NCBI GenBank assembly: GCA_002431915.1
Contig: DJEP01000067.1
Span: 1 to 34,666 of the forward strand
Origin: Lachnospiraceae bacterium UBA5895
GTDB lineage: Bacteria > Bacillota > Clostridia > Lachnospirales > Lachnospiraceae
DNA length: 34,666 nt
Reading direction: 5' to 3'
The notes beneath the pieces were generated by a model. That model was not told the DNA's origin. It made no database searches and saw only the letters and a list, made by a program, of their open reading frames with translations. Each line of letters begins with the position of its first letter. Positions within the stretch are counted from its first letter, which is position 1. The translations under genes and the position numbers were made by a program. This document shows positions 25,972 to 33,500 of the stretch, one piece after another.

Positions 25972-25989
25972 TTTCACACTTATGTGAAA
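25972..25989 (-). promoter_or_regulatory. Intercistronic hairpin without a T-tract
   Basis: TTTCACA (25972-25978) and TGTGAAA (25983-25989) form a perfect 7-bp stem with a 4-base loop, in the 114-bp gap between two membrane protein genes. No T-run follows on either strand. The symmetric TGTGA-type half-sites could also be a protein-binding operator. I found no good promoter in this gap. Confidence 0.4.
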
Positions 25990-26025
25990 ACTCATGCGGG
26001 CTGAAACCTTTTGTCCCCGGCATCA

Positions 26026-27657
26026 TTAATATCGCTTATACAGTACCATATCCGCATCTCGGCCAATCACTTCATAGCCCTCCACGCTGCACAGCTCGTC
26101 GATCTCACCGCCGCTTACGGTGGCAATGTATTTGCTCTTAAGCTCTGTCAGATGCTCCAGGATATATTCTCTCTCACAACAGCTGATGCCGAACCCCTTC
26201 GGTGCACTGTACAGTAACTGCCATTTCAGATTCTGATTGCCCTCCGGCGTCTCATCCCCGAAGGTCCAGATGATCACATTGTCGTAATTCGGTACATTTT
26301 CCGTCTCCAGTGTCAGGTTCTCTGCAAATATCTGCTGCCAGTATTCCACCTGCTGTTGTCGATCCTCTGTCACATAGGGAACCTGATAATCGTAAGGCTC
26401 CACTGCCTTATAGCTGTACAGATACAGAAACGCAGCTCCCAAAAGCACCGCTTTTTTATAATATCTGGTCTGCAGCATACTTACGATGAAAATTCCCGCT
26501 GCGATGAAAGTCAGGAAATGCTTGCTGCCTTCCACCATCTTATACATCAGCAGATGGGCAAACAGCATAGCGATCAGGCTTAAGACAAAATGTACCTCTA
26601 TGATCAGCTGATTTTTCAAAGTTTTCTTTTCATCCGCAGGTTCCATCACAATCCGTGCTGCCCGTTTGGTCCGGCGCAGTTTTCGGACATCCAGAAAACT
26701 CTGCACCAGCAGAATCGCAAGCAGTAACAGATATCCGTCAAAAAAGGCTCCGGAAGCCAGTCCGCTCTTCACTCCGGCGATACAGTGTCTGTAGAACTCC
26801 AGCCCCTTCCAGTGCAGGGTTCCGAAGAAATTCCTGAATCCCGCGCCAATACCATCAGTGAAAAAGGTAGTGATCCAGTCCGTATAAAATAATGGGGTAA
26901 AATATTCCGCTCCCAGGAAATGTTTGATCAGCGCATAGGCAACTCCCGTCACCATTAGGATGAGTACTGATCCGATCCAACCGGCGCATTTATTTTTACG
27001 TATCCAGAAAAAGCATGCCAGCATCAGGAATAGCAGCATGTAGGGACGCATCAGCGTTAACAGTACAGAGATGATGAACATGGCAATGAGCTTGCCCTTC
27101 GTCTCCCGCTTCAGATAGGAAATTGCCAGTCCGTAGAACAGGATCAGCATGCTGAAGCAGATGACCTCCGGCATGCCGGACAGCATATATCTCGTAAACA
27201 ATGTGTACAGACTGAACAGAACCGTCAGGATTCCCAGCTGTTTCCAGGTGGGTTTCACCAGCCATACAAATACAAACATCGTGATGGTCATCAGGACAAT
27301 ATTGCAGATCACCGGAGACATCAGATTCCATCCGAAGAGCAGCCCCCACAGAATCCACGGGAATACCAGTACCGGACTCCACGCTGCAAAAGAAAGCTGC
27401 AGGGCATGGCTCTCATTGAATCCGAAAAAACCTCTCGGGAATCCGTAATTTACAATACCCTCCACCTGCTTAAAATAAAACAGCTCATCGTTCCATTCCG
27501 AGGACGGCAGATATACCTGTCCGATGCTCCTGCCCTCCGCCGCCGTCCGTACCAGACAGCATACTACGGGAAGCAGTGCCATCAGCACTGCCTTCAGCAT
27601 GGTCATATACCTTTTATCCTGTTTCCACCAGTCCGTAAATTGCGTTTTTTTCATCAT
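26026..27657 (-). CDS. Polytopic membrane protein, GT-C-like, family not recognised
   Basis: This 543-residue protein has a first membrane segment (about 20-38), then EWNDELFYFKQ (54-64) and GYF-type GFFGFNES (76-83) in the outer loop, about ten further segments and a soluble tail of around 110 residues. The Asp-Glu pair sits where GT-C enzymes have their catalytic acid. GAGGAT precedes the ATG at 27657, which overlaps the upstream GtrB-like gene by 4 bases. This coupling suggests it uses the polyprenyl-phosphate sugar made by that gene. I recall similar proteins in Lachnospiraceae loci but cannot give a family name. Confidence 0.65.
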   Translation of the reverse strand: MMKKTQFTDWWKQDKRYMTMLKAVLMALLPVVCCLVRTAAEGRSIGQVYLPSSEWNDELFYFKQVEGIVNYGFPRGFFGFNESHALQLSFAAWSPVLVFPWILWGLLFGWNLMSPVICNIVLMTITMFVFVWLVKPTWKQLGILTVLFSLYTLFTRYMLSGMPEVICFSMLILFYGLAISYLKRETKGKLIAMFIISVLLTLMRPYMLLFLMLACFFWIRKNKCAGWIGSVLILMVTGVAYALIKHFLGAEYFTPLFYTDWITTFFTDGIGAGFRNFFGTLHWKGLEFYRHCIAGVKSGLASGAFFDGYLLLLAILLVQSFLDVRKLRRTKRAARIVMEPADEKKTLKNQLIIEVHFVLSLIAMLFAHLLMYKMVEGSKHFLTFIAAGIFIVSMLQTRYYKKAVLLGAAFLYLYSYKAVEPYDYQVPYVTEDRQQQVEYWQQIFAENLTLETENVPNYDNVIIWTFGDETPEGNQNLKWQLLYSAPKGFGISCCEREYILEHLTELKSKYIATVSGGEIDELCSVEGYEVIGRDADMVLYKRY

Positions 27658-28607
27658 CTATTATCCTCGTCCTCCAGATGGATCTTCTCTCGGATCACAT
27701 ACTGGGGTGAATTATTCATGCTGATATAGATACGACCCACGTATTCTCCGATCAATCCTAACATGATCATGATCATACCACCGAAAAATACCAGCGCCGC
27801 CATCAGCGCGCTGAATCCCATAGGCACATTGGGATTCACCAGCCGCTTGATGATCGTGTAGATTCCGTAGAGGAAACCCAGCCCGGCACAGCCCACACCG
27901 AGAGAAGTGGCGATTCGTAAGGGTTTCACGGAAAATGCTGTAAAACCGTTGAACCACAGTCCAAGCAGCTTCTTCAGCGTATAACCGGAATTACCCTCTT
28001 CCCGTTCTCTGTGGCATACCGGTACATTGGTAATATTTTTGGTTGCCCGAAGCACCAGACCGATGACATAAGGGTAGGAATTCTCATAGCGGATCATGTC
28101 CTCCACCACGAAACGTTTCACTGCAAAATAGCTGGAGATATACAGATCCGCAGGCTTATTTAACATCATCCGGGTCATCAGTTCATTCACTTTGCTGCCA
28201 ATATTCCGGAATGTGGAATGCTGCTTATGCTCATAGCTGGCATACACCGCGTCATACCCTTCGTCCAGTTTCTGCAAAAGCTTATCCACCTCGTCTGCCG
28301 GCGTCTGTCCATCATCATCCAGACACACTACGTAGTCGCCGTCAGAATGCCGTAATCCTGCCATCAGCGCCGCATGCTGCCCGAAATTCCTGGCGAAGCC
28401 GATTCCTTTGATATTATCGTATTTCTCACACAGTTCCCGGATCGTCCCCATGGTGTTGTCCGGTGATGCATCATTTACCAGAAAAATGTCATAGGTATAC
28501 TGCGTCAGTCTCTGCATGGTCTCCCGGATCTCCTTAACCACATGGGGCAGCGTGTGCTCCGAGCGGTAGCAGGGGATCACAAAACTTACTTTTTTTATTC
28601 TGTCCAT
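27654..28607 (-). CDS. GtrB/ArnC-type family 2 glycosyltransferase with two membrane segments
   Basis: The start is set at the ATG at 28607 (317 residues). An AAGGAG lies 12 bases upstream just after the acetyltransferase stop, while the ATG at 28640 lies inside that gene without a site. The GT-A domain has VSFVIPCYRSE (7-17), VNDASPDNT (44-52) and LDDDGQTP (96-103). Two membrane segments follow (about 229-254 and 263-288), then GEYVGRIYISMNNSPQYV. This matches enzymes that make polyprenyl-phosphate sugars. It is coupled to the GT-C-like gene downstream, giving a second donor-maker and transferase pair in the locus. Confidence 0.82.
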   Translation of the reverse strand: MDRIKKVSFVIPCYRSEHTLPHVVKEIRETMQRLTQYTYDIFLVNDASPDNTMGTIRELCEKYDNIKGIGFARNFGQHAALMAGLRHSDGDYVVCLDDDGQTPADEVDKLLQKLDEGYDAVYASYEHKQHSTFRNIGSKVNELMTRMMLNKPADLYISSYFAVKRFVVEDMIRYENSYPYVIGLVLRATKNITNVPVCHREREEGNSGYTLKKLLGLWFNGFTAFSVKPLRIATSLGVGCAGLGFLYGIYTIIKRLVNPNVPMGFSALMAALVFFGGMIMIMLGLIGEYVGRIYISMNNSPQYVIREKIHLEDEDNR

Positions 28608-28626
28608 TTCTATTGCTTGCTCCTTC

Positions 28627-29214
28627 TTAATCTGCCGCATTCACGGCTGCCATCCATACGATGTCACGGTACGCACCGTCAATACACACGTCGTCTTTTA
28701 ACAGCCCTTCTCTGACAAATCCCGCCTTTTCATAACTGCGGATCGCCTGCATGTTATCCGATAGTGCCCGCAGATAGACTCTGTGCAGCTTCTCCGTCTC
28801 AAAGCAGTACTGTAACATCAGCTTCGCCGTCGCCGTACCGATGCCACGTCCTCTGGCAGACGCTTCTCCGATGAAAATACCGTATTCCGCCTTGTTATGA
28901 TGTCTGTCGATATCCCGGATATAGACAGATCCCAACGGCATGTCTCCCTCCAGATCACAGATGATCATCTGCACCACATCCCCGGTCTCCACATGGGTCC
29001 GGATCCAGTTCTCATGAGACTGTCTGGTAAAAAGTGCCTGGTAGATGAAGTTTTTACGCACTGCATCGCTGTTACGCCATGCCACAATCCGGTCCGTGTC
29101 CTCATAAGTCATGAGCCGCAGATAGATCCCGGCTTCCGTATCCCGGTACTTTTCGGAGATCGCTTCCGATGTTTTGTTTTCCGGTGTATTATTTTCTGAT
29201 GTTGCTGTCTGCAA
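28627..29214 (-). CDS. GNAT-family sugar N-acetyltransferase, TTG start
   Basis: The start is a TTG at 29214: the site AAGGAG (29222-29227) overlaps the previous stop and lies 7 bases before it. An ATG at 29247 would overlap the aminotransferase and lacks a site. The product has 195 residues: a hydrophilic head (1-28), then a RimJ/RimL-type GNAT domain with WRNSDAVRK (46-54), the acetyl-CoA loop RGRGIG (121-126) and NMQAIRSYEKAGF (144-156). Its place right after an aminotransferase suggests it acetylates the new amino group. It might instead serve as PseH of the nonulosonate route, since no other acetyltransferase is in the window. Confidence 0.75.
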   Translation of the reverse strand: MQTATSENNTPENKTSEAISEKYRDTEAGIYLRLMTYEDTDRIVAWRNSDAVRKNFIYQALFTRQSHENWIRTHVETGDVVQMIICDLEGDMPLGSVYIRDIDRHHNKAEYGIFIGEASARGRGIGTATAKLMLQYCFETEKLHRVYLRALSDNMQAIRSYEKAGFVREGLLKDDVCIDGAYRDIVWMAAVNAAD

Positions 29215-29225
29215 TTGTTCTCTCC

Positions 29226-30329
29226 TTACTGTCTGTAGGCATTGCACAGATCAATGACTCTCTGTATCTCCTCTTCCCGCATCTCGGGGAACAGGGGCAG
29301 CGTCACGCAGTGACCTGCCAGGTATTCTGCATTGGGGCAGTCCCCGGGATGATACCCTAAGTCCGCGTACGCCTTCTGTAAATGGCAGGGTACCGGATAG
29401 TGCATGTTGCACTCCACATCATGATCTGCCATATAGCGGATAAAATCCTCATGATCCGGGACCGTAATGACAAGCAGGTGGAATACCGGTGTGGTATTCT
29501 CCGGATGCCGCTGCATGGTAATCAGAGGATTCGTGATCTCCCGGATATAGCGGTGTCCGATCTCCTGCCGTCTCTTCGTCCACTCCGGCAGGTACTGTAA
29601 GCTGACGCTCAGCACCGCACCCTGCAGTCCCTCCAGTCTGTAATTATATCCGATCTCATCGTGATAGTAACGTACATCACAGCCCTGATTTTTCAGGCGG
29701 TCGATATGCTTATAGTATTCTTCTTTTTCGCAGGTGACGCTGCCGCCCTCTCCGAAGGCATAGAGATTTTTCCCGGGATAAAAGCTGAAACATGCCAGGT
29801 CTCCCAGGGTTCCTACATTTCTGCCCTCGAACTGTGCGCCGTGCGCCTGGGCGCAGTCTTCCACCACGAACAGTCCGTGACGGTCTGCGATCTCCCGGAC
29901 ACCTGCGTAATCAAAAGGCTGTCCGTAGAGGTGCACGCCAATGATTCCCTTCGTCTTCTCCGTGATCTTCGCTTCCAGTACGGAAGGATCGATCTCCCAG
30001 GTATCCGGCGTACAGTCCGCAAATACCGGTGTAGCTCCGGTGTAGCTGACGCCCCATGCCGTAGCAATGTAAGTGTTGGCGGGTACGATGACCTCATCTC
30101 CCGGTCCTACGCCCAGGGCTAACATCGCCAGATGCAATGCGGAAGTGCCGTTGTTCACGCCGCTGGCGTATTTACTTCCCACATACGCGGCGAACTCCTT
30201 ATCAAACGCATCTGCGTATTTTCCGCCGGAAAATGCAGTTTCTTTACATACCTTTTCAATTGCCTCTCGGTAGGCATCCGCATGTGCCTCCACATCTCTC
30301 GTCAGGTCGATTCTCTTAATATGTGCCAT
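29226..30329 (-). CDS. DegT/DnrJ/EryC1/StrS sugar aminotransferase, FdtB-like
   Basis: The start is the ATG at 30329, with AGAAGGA about 8 bases upstream; an in-frame ATG at 30386 has no site and adds 19 non-family residues. The product has 367 residues, the usual length. PLP-site marks are GTSALHLAM (61-69), VVEDCAQAHGA (155-165, with D158 and Q161) and FSFYPGKNL (181-189, with K187). The overall pattern fits the group acting on 3-keto sugar nucleotides, such as FdtB and WlbE types, and is unlike WecE or PseC. With the acetyltransferase after it, it would make a 3-acetamido-3,6-dideoxyhexose or similar. The ketoisomerase expected for that path is not in the window. Confidence 0.8.
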   Translation of the reverse strand: MAHIKRIDLTRDVEAHADAYREAIEKVCKETAFSGGKYADAFDKEFAAYVGSKYASGVNNGTSALHLAMLALGVGPGDEVIVPANTYIATAWGVSYTGATPVFADCTPDTWEIDPSVLEAKITEKTKGIIGVHLYGQPFDYAGVREIADRHGLFVVEDCAQAHGAQFEGRNVGTLGDLACFSFYPGKNLYAFGEGGSVTCEKEEYYKHIDRLKNQGCDVRYYHDEIGYNYRLEGLQGAVLSVSLQYLPEWTKRRQEIGHRYIREITNPLITMQRHPENTTPVFHLLVITVPDHEDFIRYMADHDVECNMHYPVPCHLQKAYADLGYHPGDCPNAEYLAGHCVTLPLFPEMREEEIQRVIDLCNAYRQ

Positions 30330-30433
30330 TCTGTCGTCCTTCTTTCTTCCGTTCCCGGCCGTTTCCCCGGTCGTTTCTATCCGCATCCCCTGTCAGCCCG
30401 CATTGTTACGGTTTCCGTCATCCTGTGGCTGTC

Positions 30434-31159
30434 TTATATGTGCTTTTTGATATAGAACTCGTTGAATAACCTGGCAATCTGCACCAGATAATTACAGATC
30501 GTCTTGAATACTTTCACTGTCGTATTATAGTCTTCCTGCCATTCCACAGGATAATCCAGGATCTTCACGCCCCGCTTCTCCGCCCGCAGCAAGAATTCGA
30601 TCATGTAAAACCACCCGTTGTCCTGACTGCAGCCTTCGATCAGAGAGATCGCCGTCTCCCGGCGGACAAAAGTGAAGCCGCAGATGGCATCCGTGGATTT
30701 CATCCGCAGGAATACTTTCAACAGAATGAGCAGCCCCTGGGAAGTGATCTTGCGGTACCATTTTCTGCCCTTTGTATCGGACTCTTTGGCGAAACGGCTG
30801 CCGTTGATATACTGAATCTCGGGTTGTGTTTCGAAGAGATGAATGGCTTCTCCTAAATGCTTAATGTTGGTAGACAGGTCGATATCCATATAACCTACCA
30901 CATCCCCATGGCTTAATGCCACGCCTCTGCGGAATGCCGCGCCCACACCCCGGACGTTAATTCTCTCATAGCGCACTTTGTCGTATTTTTTACGCAGCGC
31001 CTCTGCGATCTTGGGTGTCTCATCCTCGGAGCCGTTGTCCACGATGATGATCTCATAATTTTCAAAAGCGATCTTTTGCAGATATTCCACCGTGCGAGTC
31101 ACACCGCTCTCTAAGCGCAGCCGCTCATTTAATACCGGAAAAATAATTGTAAACATCAT
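30434..31159 (-). CDS. Family 2 glycosyltransferase, dolichyl-phosphate-glucose-synthase-like
   Basis: This 241-residue protein is a compact GT-A enzyme with FTIIFPVLNE (3-12), VDNGSEDET (40-48), RGVGAAFRRG (70-79) and YMDIDLST (90-97). It has no clear membrane pair and ends with a basic tail (YIKKHI). The RG-GAA-RRG stretch before the DxD is typical of the group close to Alg5. The ATG overlaps the stop of the gene before it by 4 bases (ATGATG), so the two are probably coupled and may form a pair of active and non-canonical partners. A 104-bp gap follows, in which I see no promoter. Confidence 0.8.
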   Translation of the reverse strand: MMFTIIFPVLNERLRLESGVTRTVEYLQKIAFENYEIIIVDNGSEDETPKIAEALRKKYDKVRYERINVRGVGAAFRRGVALSHGDVVGYMDIDLSTNIKHLGEAIHLFETQPEIQYINGSRFAKESDTKGRKWYRKITSQGLLILLKVFLRMKSTDAICGFTFVRRETAISLIEGCSQDNGWFYMIEFLLRAEKRGVKILDYPVEWQEDYNTTVKVFKTICNYLVQIARLFNEFYIKKHI

Positions 31160-32130
31160 TTTGTCAGTTTTTCCACTCCTTCTATTACATAGCGCTGTCT
31201 CTTAAAGCTCATGTTCAGGATCACCGACAGATATTTGAAAATCAGTGTCAGCATCACAGACATCATGAAAAATCCAAAGGAGATCAGCGTCATCAGACTC
31301 ATCCAGCCTTCCACGGGGCGTACCGTGCTGAAGACGGAATACACGATCCAGCCGAACATGATCACCATCACAGAGAACAGGATCACGCTCACCAGCATGG
31401 AAAATTTCTCCAGTACATTCGTAAAAATGATCAGCGTATCCAGCGCCAGACTGCTGCGGGTACTGCGTTCTTCCCGGTTCCTGCCGCCGTTTGCCAAACT
31501 CTTATTATCATAGACCAGCGTGTCCGCTTTCAATCCGCAGTTCATGTACATTGCCTTCCGGTAAGGGATGTAAGCGTTCATCTGGTTCACACGGTTCACC
31601 GCCCGGCGGGAGATGATACGGAATCTCTCCTGGCGCAGCTTGTGCGTGTTACGGCTTCCCAGATTATATACCGCGTAAAACAGACGGGAGGTAAACGCTA
31701 CATCGTGTTTCGGTGCCGCTGCCACCACATCGTAACCTTCCAAGGCTCTGCGGTATACCTCCATGATCAGGGACGGTTCAAAATCCGGCAGACATTTGTC
31801 GAACTCAAACAGGAAATCTCCTACCGCCAGATCTCTTCCGGCATTCATCGCCATCTCCACGCCCTGGTAAAAGCTTAGATTGATCATGCTTACCACATGA
31901 CGGGTGCCGCTCTCTTCCAGGAATTTATGGATCTCTTCTATGGTGTTGTCCATGCAGCAGTCGTTGACACAGACGATCTCATATTTTTCAAAATTTTCTT
32001 CCATGGTACCGCAGACCGTTTTCAGGAAATCCCGGATGCTGGCACCGTCATTGTGCAGATAGAGCACACAGGACACAAAATTTTTTTCTTTATTCAGAAT
32101 CTCTTGATTTTGCATTACTTTCTTCTCCAT
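31156..32130 (-). CDS. Atypical family 2 glycosyltransferase with eroded active-site motifs
   Basis: The frame has 324 residues from the ATG at 32130. The ATG at 32115 has a better site (GGAG 9 bases upstream) and may be the true start. The fold is that of a polyprenyl-phosphate transferase: a GT-A domain (about 18-220) and two membrane segments (about 242-270 and 280-308). Key motifs are altered: VNDCCMDNT replaces the usual DDGS-type stretch, and FEFDKCLPDFEP (about 108-119) replaces the DxDLQxPPE motif. The frame is intact and coupled to 30434-31159, so it is not a simple pseudogene. It could be a structural partner of that enzyme. Confidence 0.75.
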   Translation of the reverse strand: MEKKVMQNQEILNKEKNFVSCVLYLHNDGASIRDFLKTVCGTMEENFEKYEIVCVNDCCMDNTIEEIHKFLEESGTRHVVSMINLSFYQGVEMAMNAGRDLAVGDFLFEFDKCLPDFEPSLIMEVYRRALEGYDVVAAAPKHDVAFTSRLFYAVYNLGSRNTHKLRQERFRIISRRAVNRVNQMNAYIPYRKAMYMNCGLKADTLVYDNKSLANGGRNREERSTRSSLALDTLIIFTNVLEKFSMLVSVILFSVMVIMFGWIVYSVFSTVRPVEGWMSLMTLISFGFFMMSVMLTLIFKYLSVILNMSFKRQRYVIEGVEKLTK

Positions 32131-32146
32131 AGTTTTTCTCTATGTC

Positions 32147-33277
32147 TCACTCTAAATAGGGATCCAGATCGTATACCGTGTTGATCTTCCCCGACAGTAC
32201 ACTGATAAATGTAGGTTCTGTGGAAATCGCCCGGATCACGGTAGGTCTGGAATCGTCGATCTCCGAAGCCTTCAGGATCGGCTTCATGGAAAACAGAGAT
32301 TTCTCATAGCTGAAACCGTACTCTTCCCGCAGATATTTTCTCGCCAGTGTGGACATATACTCCCAGGCACTCTCCGGTCTGCCCGGACAGTCATTGCAGT
32401 TACCCAGCCACCCATTCCGACAGATATTCCCATCCTGTCCCACGCAGGGGAACTTGGGTGTGGTATCATAGCTGGTCTTATGGGGTGTAAAGGTCACCGA
32501 AGTCAGGGAATGATATCCCGTCCTGCCAAAGGGCATGATAGAGAAAAAGGGACCGTCCATCACCGTGAAGCCGATATTATGGATCTTCTCGCTTGCCTTG
32601 CAGAGAATGATCTCACACAATTCATACTTCAGACCGAAGGGTTCCGTCGTCACGCCTTCCACCTTTTCCAGTACCTGATTCACAGAAGCATAAGTGGCAT
32701 TCAGCACAAAGGGCGCCCGGTAGACTTCCTGCTGCCCCTCATGCAGTGCGGTCACCTCATAACAGTCCGTAAGCTTTACGATCTTCGTGATCTCTCTGCC
32801 AAAATGCAGCTTCACACCGGGATATTTTGCGATCTCTTCCATGAGATAATCCCGCAGGATATGGGCATCGTAGGTATATTCCTCCGTGAGAAAAGCACCG
32901 TCGCACAGTCCCGGCTGAAAATATTCCTCCACCGGAAGTGCCTTACAGGGAATTCCGCCATCCTTACAGAATTTCAGAAATTCCGCCGCATCCGTCCAGG
33001 AAAAATGAGCCGAAGTGGCATAAATCTGTTCAAACGATGTATGAATGCAGAAGGAATAGTCCTCCACAAAACGTTTAAAATACCCCGCCGATTTCATGGC
33101 AGTAGACAGAGAACGGGGATAATGATACCCCATGTGTACTCTTGCCTGGTTGATATATGTGGCTCTGGTAAAAGGTGCCTGCTCGATCTCCAGCACTTCC
33201 ACCTGCTGCCCTCTTTTTGCACAATACAGCGCGGCATACAGTCCATACAGACCCGCGCCTATGATCAGCTTGTCCAT
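32147..33277 (-). CDS. FAD-dependent (DAO-type) oxidoreductase with a four-cysteine motif
   Basis: This 376-residue protein has an N-terminal Rossmann motif GAGLYG (7-12) with the ribose-binding E30, then NQARVHMGYHYPRS (43-56), a mark of oxidoreductases seen in surface-glycan loci. Cysteines 278, 286, 294 and 297 are spaced C-x7-C-x7-C-x2-C, ending NCNDCPG, which looks like a metal or iron-sulfur site. The C-terminal residues include RPTVIRA and SGKINTVYDLD. AGGA lies 8 bases before the ATG. Its substrate, perhaps a nucleotide sugar or a lipid-linked sugar, is unknown to me. It is the first gene after the tandem repeat. Confidence 0.75.
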   Translation of the reverse strand: MDKLIIGAGLYGLYAALYCAKRGQQVEVLEIEQAPFTRATYINQARVHMGYHYPRSLSTAMKSAGYFKRFVEDYSFCIHTSFEQIYATSAHFSWTDAAEFLKFCKDGGIPCKALPVEEYFQPGLCDGAFLTEEYTYDAHILRDYLMEEIAKYPGVKLHFGREITKIVKLTDCYEVTALHEGQQEVYRAPFVLNATYASVNQVLEKVEGVTTEPFGLKYELCEIILCKASEKIHNIGFTVMDGPFFSIMPFGRTGYHSLTSVTFTPHKTSYDTTPKFPCVGQDGNICRNGWLGNCNDCPGRPESAWEYMSTLARKYLREEYGFSYEKSLFSMKPILKASEIDDSRPTVIRAISTEPTFISVLSGKINTVYDLDPYLE

Positions 33278-33310
33278 TTGGTTATCCTATATTGTCCTTG
33301 TTTTCTTAAA

Positions 33311-33500
33311 TCTATGTTTTATCTATGCTTTTCTGTGTTTTATCTATGCTTTTCTGTGTTTTATCTATGCTTTATCTACGCTTTTTCTATGCTTTATCTA
33401 CGCTTTTTCTGTGCTTTATCTATGCTTTTCTATGCTTTATCTATGCTTTTCTGTGTTTTATCTATGCTTTTTCTATGCTTTATCTATGCTTTTCTATGCA
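33311..33500. repeat. 190-bp minisatellite, 10-11 bp half-units in 21-22 bp pairs
   Basis: Eighteen successive units start TCTATG, TCTGTG or TCTACG and continue with runs of T, for example TCTATGCTTT then TCTGTGTTTTA. The units are 10 or 11 bases long, averaging close to the DNA helical turn, so the T-runs all face one side and the DNA should be curved. The array lies between the truncated membrane protein gene and the oxidoreductase gene. It reaches into the last seven codons of the former (its C-I-E-K-H-R end). There are no spacers, so it is not a CRISPR. Confidence 0.9.

Noticed and set aside
29226..30329. PseC, the missing aminotransferase of the nonulosonate route
   Set aside because: The PLP-lysine context (FSFYPGKNL) and overall pattern fit the 3-keto sugar group, and the gene is far from pseF, pseI and pseG. 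Not excluded without a profile search.
30330..30433. Promoter or terminator in the gap before the aminotransferase
   Set aside because: I see only a short ACGG/CCGT inverted repeat and no -10/-35 pair of acceptable quality.
31156..32130. Calling the atypical family 2 transferase a pseudogene
   Set aside because: The frame is full length, both membrane segments are present and it is tightly coupled to its neighbour; only the catalytic motifs differ.
33311..33500. CRISPR array
   Set aside because: Units follow each other without spacers and no cas genes are present.
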